A stretch of DNA of 64,000 nucleotides from Dongia rigui (GTDB lineage: Bacteria; Pseudomonadota; Alphaproteobacteria; Dongiales; Dongiaceae): NCBI RefSeq assembly GCF_034044635.1, contig NZ_JAXCLX010000003.1, positions 541,789 to 605,788 on the forward strand, written 5' to 3'. The notes beneath the pieces are model-generated. The model was not told the DNA's origin, did not search any database, and worked only from the letters and a program-made list of their open reading frames with translations. Below, piece after piece: positions 59,978 through 64,000 of this stretch. The position numbers were made by a program, and so were the translations under genes. Within the stretch, counting starts at the first letter, position 1. Every line of letters begins with the position of its first letter.

Positions 59978-61672
59978 ATGACTGACCCGATTCCCGTGGC
60001 CAATGCCGCGATCTTCTATCAACCAGAAGGCTATGACACCGGCCGCCAGAAGCTGATGGGCCGCCACGCCGCGGGCGAAGGATTCCTGAAAGGTTTCCTG
60101 CGCCATAGCGGCGTCGATACGCTTTATTGCTATGCCGCCACCAAGGAATTCGCCGGGCATTTCCAGCGCCTGGTGGGCGGCTTCGGCAACAAGCGCCCGA
60201 TTCGCTGGCTCGATGAACGCGACGCAGCTGGTCCTAAGGCACCGGGCACGCTCTATTTGCCGGATCCCAGCCTGGTCGCCGCCGCCTGGCGCCGCCGCGC
60301 GGTGGGACAGCGGCTTTATTCGATCACCGGCATCACCCACACCACCGCCTCGGCCGGTGCCATGGACTGGATCAGTGGCCTGCTGACAGCGCCTGTGCAG
60401 AATTGGGATGCCCTCATCTGCACCTCAAGCGTCGTGCGCGAGACGATCGAGCTGGTGCTCGACCGGCAGCAGGAATATCTCGGTCAGCGCATCGGCGCCG
60501 CACGCTTCACCCGTCCGCAATTGCCGGTGATCCCGCTGGGCGTCGATACCGAGAATTTTGCGCCCGATGCGGCGAAGCGTGGCGCGGCACGTGCCGCACT
60601 GGGCCTGGGACCCGACGATGTTGCGGTCCTCTTCGTCGGCCGCCTCTCCTTCCATGCCAAGGCGCACCCTTTGCCCATGTATATGGGCCTTGAGCGCGCG
60701 GCACAGGCGCTGGCCAAGACCAGCGGCCGCAAAATTCACCTCATCCAGGCCGGCTGGTTTGCCAACGATTTCATCGAGAACGCGTTCAAGAGTGGCGCGG
60801 CACAGTTCTGCCCCAGCGTCACGGCGCATTTCCTCGATGGCCGCAAGCCGGATATGCGCAACTATGCCTGGGGTGCCGCCGACCTTTTCACCTCGCTCTC
60901 CGACAATTTCCAGGAGACCTTCGGCCTCACCCCGATCGAGGCGATGGCCGCTGGCCTGCCCGGCGTGGTCAGCGATTGGAACGGCTATAAGGATACCGTG
61001 CGGGACGGCATCGACGGGTTGCGCGTGCCGACGCTGATGCCGCGCGGCGGCCTCGGTGCGGATCTTGCCGATCGCCATGCCGCCGGCATCGATACCTATG
61101 ATCTTTATTGCGGCTTCTCCAGCCAGTTTGTGGCGATCGATCCCAATGCCGCCGCCAGGGCCTATCTGAAGCTGATCGAGGACGCGGATTTGCGCCGGCG
61201 CATGGGCGAAGCCGCCCGCGCCCGCGCCGTCGAGGCCTTCGACTGGTCTGTCGTGGTGAAGCGCTATCAGGCGCTGTGGCAGGAGCTCGGCGAAATGCGC
61301 AAGGCCGGTGCGGAAATCGCGCCGCGCCAGGCGGGCGAGCCTGCCAACCCGGCGCGGCTCGACCCCTTCATCAGCTTCGAGAGCTATCCCAGCGACATCT
61401 TGAGCGAGCAGCATATCGTGGCGGCATCCCCCGGTGCCGATGGCGCCAAGCTGCAGGCGCTGGTGCAATCGCCGCTGATCTCCTTTGTGAAGCCGGTGGC
61501 GCCGGAACCCGACGATTGCGCGCGAATCTTAAGCGACCTGCAGCGCCGCGGCCCGATGAGCGTCAGCGACCTCCTCGCCGATACCGCGGATTCGCGGCGC
61601 AATCGGATTGAACGCGGCCTCGTCTGGCTGGCCAAGCTCGGCCTGGTGCAGATCCGCAGCCCACGCGCCTGA
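59978..61672 (+). CDS. Glycosyltransferase family 4-like protein with C-terminal extension
   Basis: A 564-residue GT-B fold glycosyltransferase. The GT1 domain is visible from about residue 200: DVAVLFVGRLSFHAKAHPL, then NFQETFGLTPIEAMAAGLPGVVSDWNGYKD near 308, which contains the E-x7-E donor-binding motif. The C-terminal 130 residues beyond the GT fold include a region (LSDLQRRGPMSVSDLLADTADSRRNRIERGLVWL) resembling a winged helix. The start is uncertain: no ribosome-binding site is seen at 59978 or at the in-frame ATG 59966. Donor, acceptor and pathway are unknown, and no other polysaccharide genes are nearby. Confidence 0.85.
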   Translation: MTDPIPVANAAIFYQPEGYDTGRQKLMGRHAAGEGFLKGFLRHSGVDTLYCYAATKEFAGHFQRLVGGFGNKRPIRWLDERDAAGPKAPGTLYLPDPSLVAAAWRRRAVGQRLYSITGITHTTASAGAMDWISGLLTAPVQNWDALICTSSVVRETIELVLDRQQEYLGQRIGAARFTRPQLPVIPLGVDTENFAPDAAKRGAARAALGLGPDDVAVLFVGRLSFHAKAHPLPMYMGLERAAQALAKTSGRKIHLIQAGWFANDFIENAFKSGAAQFCPSVTAHFLDGRKPDMRNYAWGAADLFTSLSDNFQETFGLTPIEAMAAGLPGVVSDWNGYKDTVRDGIDGLRVPTLMPRGGLGADLADRHAAGIDTYDLYCGFSSQFVAIDPNAAARAYLKLIEDADLRRRMGEAARARAVEAFDWSVVVKRYQALWQELGEMRKAGAEIAPRQAGEPANPARLDPFISFESYPSDILSEQHIVAASPGADGAKLQALVQSPLISFVKPVAPEPDDCARILSDLQRRGPMSVSDLLADTADSRRNRIERGLVWLAKLGLVQIRSPRA

Positions 61673-61838
61673 CCGGCGCCCGTCCACATTTGTCTAAAGT
61701 TCCACCACACTCTCTCTTGAGAGGCGGTTTTTGTGTCGCCTGTCACGCATCGGTCCTCCCGCTCTCGTAAATCGGCGACGCGATCTATATCGCTTCGTCA
61801 GGGACGCCCCTCATCGAGAGCGAGTGGAGGAAATGCAG

Positions 61839-62213
61839 ATGTCAATGAAATGGCGCGATATCCGTGGCAACATCCTGGTTGCCGCCATCACACTGGGCTT
61901 TATCGCCGGCCCCATTCCCGTTGCCCTGGCCAAGGATGGCATTGCCATCGTTCAACTGAGCAGCGCGCAATTTATCTCGAACTGCCAGCGCATGGGTGGA
62001 ACTCTGTCTCAGCCGGCGGCCGGCGGGCTCAGCTGCAAGCTGCCGAGCGGCACGACCGTCAGTTGCTCGTTCAATGGCGACGGCTCGGCTTTCTGCAACT
62101 GGACGACACGGCTGACCCCAGCACAGTCGCGCGACCTCCTTGGCACCAGGCTCGATGGGACGACGACCCGGCCGCCCAAGGAGACGACGCCCGGCAGCGA
62201 TACAGTGAACTGA
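61839..62213 (+). CDS. Small secreted cysteine-containing protein
   Basis: A 124-residue precursor with a signal peptide (NILVAAITLGFIAGPIPVALA, cleaved near residue 31). The mature part has four cysteines (SNCQRMG, LSCKLPSG, VSCSFNG, AFCNW) in a compact 45-residue stretch, followed by a Thr/Pro-rich tail ending GSDTVN. The start follows GGAGG at eight bases; ATGs six bases either side are alternatives. It resembles the protein at 59513 in size, export and Cys content, though the sequences are not obviously homologous. It ends two bases before the convergent bioA stop. Confidence 0.7.
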   Translation: MSMKWRDIRGNILVAAITLGFIAGPIPVALAKDGIAIVQLSSAQFISNCQRMGGTLSQPAAGGLSCKLPSGTTVSCSFNGDGSAFCNWTTRLTPAQSRDLLGTRLDGTTTRPPKETTPGSDTVN

Positions 62214-62214
62214 G

Positions 62215-63516
62215 CTAAGCCCGCTCGCGCGACCACAGCGCCGTCACCTCGGTGACGGCGCTGGTGAGCTGGCGCAGATCCAGCTCATCGATCACGAAGG
62301 GCGGCGCCAGATAGACGATGTTGCCGAAGGGCCGGATCCACACGCCGCGCTTCAGGAAATGCGGCCGCAGCCAGGTTCCTTCGCCGGCACGGTCAAGTTC
62401 GACGACACCAATGGCGCCTTTGACGCGCACATCGACGACGCCTTTGAGGGCGCGGCAAGGTTCCAAGTCGGTGCGCAACTGCCGCTCGATCGCCGCCACC
62501 TGCGCCAGGCGCGGCTCGCGTTCGAACAGATCGAGCGAGGCGTTGGCGGCCGCACAGGCAAGCGGGTTGCCCATATAGGTCGGGCCATGCATCAAGGCCG
62601 TCTCGGCGCGGTCTGACAGAAAGGCCTCGAACACGTGTCGCCTTGCGATGGTGGCGGAAAGCGGCAGCGTCCCGCCTGAGAGCGCCTTCGAGAGCGTCAT
62701 GATATCCGGGACGATTCCCGCCTGCTCGCTGGCGAACATGGTGCCCAGCCGACCGAAGCCGGTCATGATTTCATCGAGAATCAGCAGCTGCCCGCGCGCA
62801 TCGGCGGCCTGGCGCAGAAAGCGCAGGACCGACGGATCATGGAACTTCATGCCGCCCGCACCCTGCACCAGCGGCTCCACGATGATGCCGGCGATCTCGC
62901 CCCCGCGCCGGTCGAGCATGTCGTTGAAGGCCGCTTCGCCGGCCGCATCGCGCGGCAGCGGCACCACGATCTGCTCCGGCAGATAGCCTTTGAAATGACC
63001 ATGCATGCCCTCATCCGGATCGCAGATCGACATGCAGGCCATCGTGTCACCGTGATAACCATGGCGGAAGCTGACAAAACGGGTGCGGCCACGGGTGCCA
63101 CGGTTGATCCAGTACTGGATCGCCATCTTCATCGCCACTTCGACCGAGACCGACCCGGACTCGCAAAAGAAGACATGATCGAGATCGCCTGGCGCCAGCT
63201 TGGCCAGACGTGTCGCCAGCGTCATCGCCGGTTCGTTGGCAAGCCCGCCCAGCATCACATGGGCAAGCTTGCCCAATTGCGCCGAGACGCTGTCCCGGAT
63301 ATGCGGGTGGTTATAGCCATGGGCCTGCGTCCACCACGAGGCGATTCCGTCGACCAGGCTGGAACCGTCGGCCAAATAAAGCCTTGCCCCTTCCGCCCGC
63401 AGGACAGGCAAGGGTGTGGGTGCCGTCCGCATCTGCGCATAAGGCAGCCACAGATGCTTGGAGCCTTCCTGCAGCCAGTCCGGCTGCACTTGGGCCGGCT
63501 GCACTTGTTCAGGCAT
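62215..63516 (-). CDS. bioA: Adenosylmethionine-8-amino-7-oxononanoate aminotransferase
   Basis: A 433-residue class III PLP aminotransferase of biotin synthesis, making 7,8-diaminopelargonate from KAPA with S-adenosylmethionine as amino donor. BioA hallmarks are HLWLPYAQM near residue 21, [15 protein letters not shown] near 58, [15 protein letters not shown] near 150, [18 protein letters not shown] (cofactor Asp) near 245 and the PLP-lysine segment [15 protein letters not shown] near 277. The tryptophan pair in SWW separates BioA from other transaminases. Its ATG overlaps the bioB 3' end by eight bases. Confidence 0.96.
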   Translation of the reverse strand: MPEQVQPAQVQPDWLQEGSKHLWLPYAQMRTAPTPLPVLRAEGARLYLADGSSLVDGIASWWTQAHGYNHPHIRDSVSAQLGKLAHVMLGGLANEPAMTLATRLAKLAPGDLDHVFFCESGSVSVEVAMKMAIQYWINRGTRGRTRFVSFRHGYHGDTMACMSICDPDEGMHGHFKGYLPEQIVVPLPRDAAGEAAFNDMLDRRGGEIAGIIVEPLVQGAGGMKFHDPSVLRFLRQAADARGQLLILDEIMTGFGRLGTMFASEQAGIVPDIMTLSKALSGGTLPLSATIARRHVFEAFLSDRAETALMHGPTYMGNPLACAAANASLDLFEREPRLAQVAAIERQLRTDLEPCRALKGVVDVRVKGAIGVVELDRAGEGTWLRPHFLKRGVWIRPFGNIVYLAPPFVIDELDLRQLTSAVTEVTALWSRERA

Positions 63517-64000
63517 GATGGCGATGAACCGGCATCGGCTTCAAGCCCAGCTTGTCGAACAAGGCTTCGTCCTTGGGCTGGGTCGGGTTGGCGGTGGTCA
63601 GCAGCTTGGGCCCGCAGAAGATCGAATTGGCACCGGCGAGGAAAGCCAGCGCCTGGATCTCCTCGCTCATCGTCTCACGCCCCGCCGAGAGGCGCACCAT
63701 CGAGGCCGGCATCATGATGCGGGCGACCGCGATCGTGCGCACGAATTCCAGTGGCTCCAGCTGGTCGGTGCCATGCAGCGGCGTGCCCTTCACCTGCACC
63801 AGCATGTTGATCGGCACCGATTCCGGATGCTCGGCCATGTTGGCGAGCGTCACCAGCATGCCGGCTCGGTCGCGGCGGCTTTCGCCCAGGCCCACGATGC
63901 CGCCGCAGCAGACCTTCATCCCCGCATCGCGTACATGCTGCAGCGTCTCGAAGCGGTCCTGGATCGTGCGTGTCGTGATGATCTCGCCGTAATACTCCGG
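63509..64000 (-). CDS. bioB: Biotin synthase, C-terminal part (cut by window end)
   Basis: The last 163 residues of a radical-SAM biotin synthase, running in from beyond base 64000. The visible chain starts [20 protein letters not shown] and contains [36 protein letters not shown], the conserved Arg region RLSAGRETM and the [17 protein letters not shown] segment. The latter contains a cluster-interacting Cys/Asn environment of the BioB active site. The CxxxCxxC motif is outside the window. It precedes and overlaps bioA, forming a bioB-bioA operon. Confidence 0.95.
   Translation of the reverse strand, partial: PEYYGEIITTRTIQDRFETLQHVRDAGMKVCCGGIVGLGESRRDRAGMLVTLANMAEHPESVPINMLVQVKGTPLHGTDQLEPLEFVRTIAVARIMMPASMVRLSAGRETMSEEIQALAFLAGANSIFCGPKLLTTANPTQPKDEALFDKLGLKPMPVHRHHA

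Noticed and set aside
1-64000. tRNA, rRNA, CRISPR array, phage or insertion-sequence genes
   Set aside because: No cloverleaf-like segment, regularly spaced repeat or transposase/integrase-like protein was recognised on either strand.

Overview
The window reads as chromosome of a high-GC alphaproteobacterium, probably of the Rhodospirillales or a nearby free-living heterotrophic order. The grounds are the GC-rich coding, dense co-directional operons with ATGA stop/start overlaps, many ABC uptake systems, a Zur-type palindrome, an Anbu protease cluster and a complete N-methylglutamate pathway. I saw no rRNA, tRNA, CRISPR array, phage or insertion sequence. An exact match to the ParB-binding parS palindrome at 2216-2231 suggests the left end may lie in the origin-proximal part of the chromosome.

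Layout. 1-2148: a broken glutamine amidotransferase and a zinc ABC transporter (aztA, aztB) with a translationally coupled 30-residue membrane miniprotein and a Zur box. 2438-7032: the Anbu cluster (ATP-grasp ligase-like protein, alpha-E protein, transglutaminase, Anbu peptidase) with an unknown convergent membrane protein inside it. 7033-10944: a D-2-hydroxyacid dehydrogenase-type flavoprotein, an unknown membrane protein and an acyl-CoA dehydrogenase. 11045-16539: a polyamine/iron-type ABC transporter with two tandem 370-residue binding proteins. 16765-21015: a formylglycine-type phosphonate/phosphodiester hydrolase convergent with a two-subunit dimethylformamidase. 21064-25687: pgi, pgm and a histidinol-dehydrogenase-like gene with altered metal ligands.

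26002-30915: small envelope proteins, rimO, a ureohydrolase, an AlaX-like editing protein and a lipoprotein. 31121-36343: a complete dipeptide-type ABC importer. 36546-41512: an IF-1 paralogue, a LOG-family protein, an M23 peptidase/class III aminotransferase fusion, an FkbM methyltransferase and two unknown membrane proteins.

41614-58500 is the most coherent block. On the minus strand it encodes methylated-amine metabolism by the N-methylglutamate route. It holds gamma-glutamylmethylamide synthetase (gmaS), the three N-methylglutamate synthase subunits (mgsA, mgsB, mgsC) and the four N-methylglutamate dehydrogenase/sarcosine oxidase-like subunits (mgdA-D). An APC permease with three small membrane proteins, three regulators (XRE-cupin, GlxA/AraC, LysR) and a Rieske oxygenase accompany them. 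Dimethylformamidase 30 kb away would release formate and dimethylamine, so the window can be read as a scavenging inventory for small nitrogen compounds, although no dimethylamine-to-methylamine step is visible. The right end carries a DeoR regulator, two small secreted proteins, a glycosyltransferase, bioA and the 3' part of bioB.

A dispersed palindromic repeat family (three copies and one half-copy) and a separate 41-bp-armed palindrome sit between genes. Assignments rest on reading protein sequences and recalled family motifs. No database search was run.
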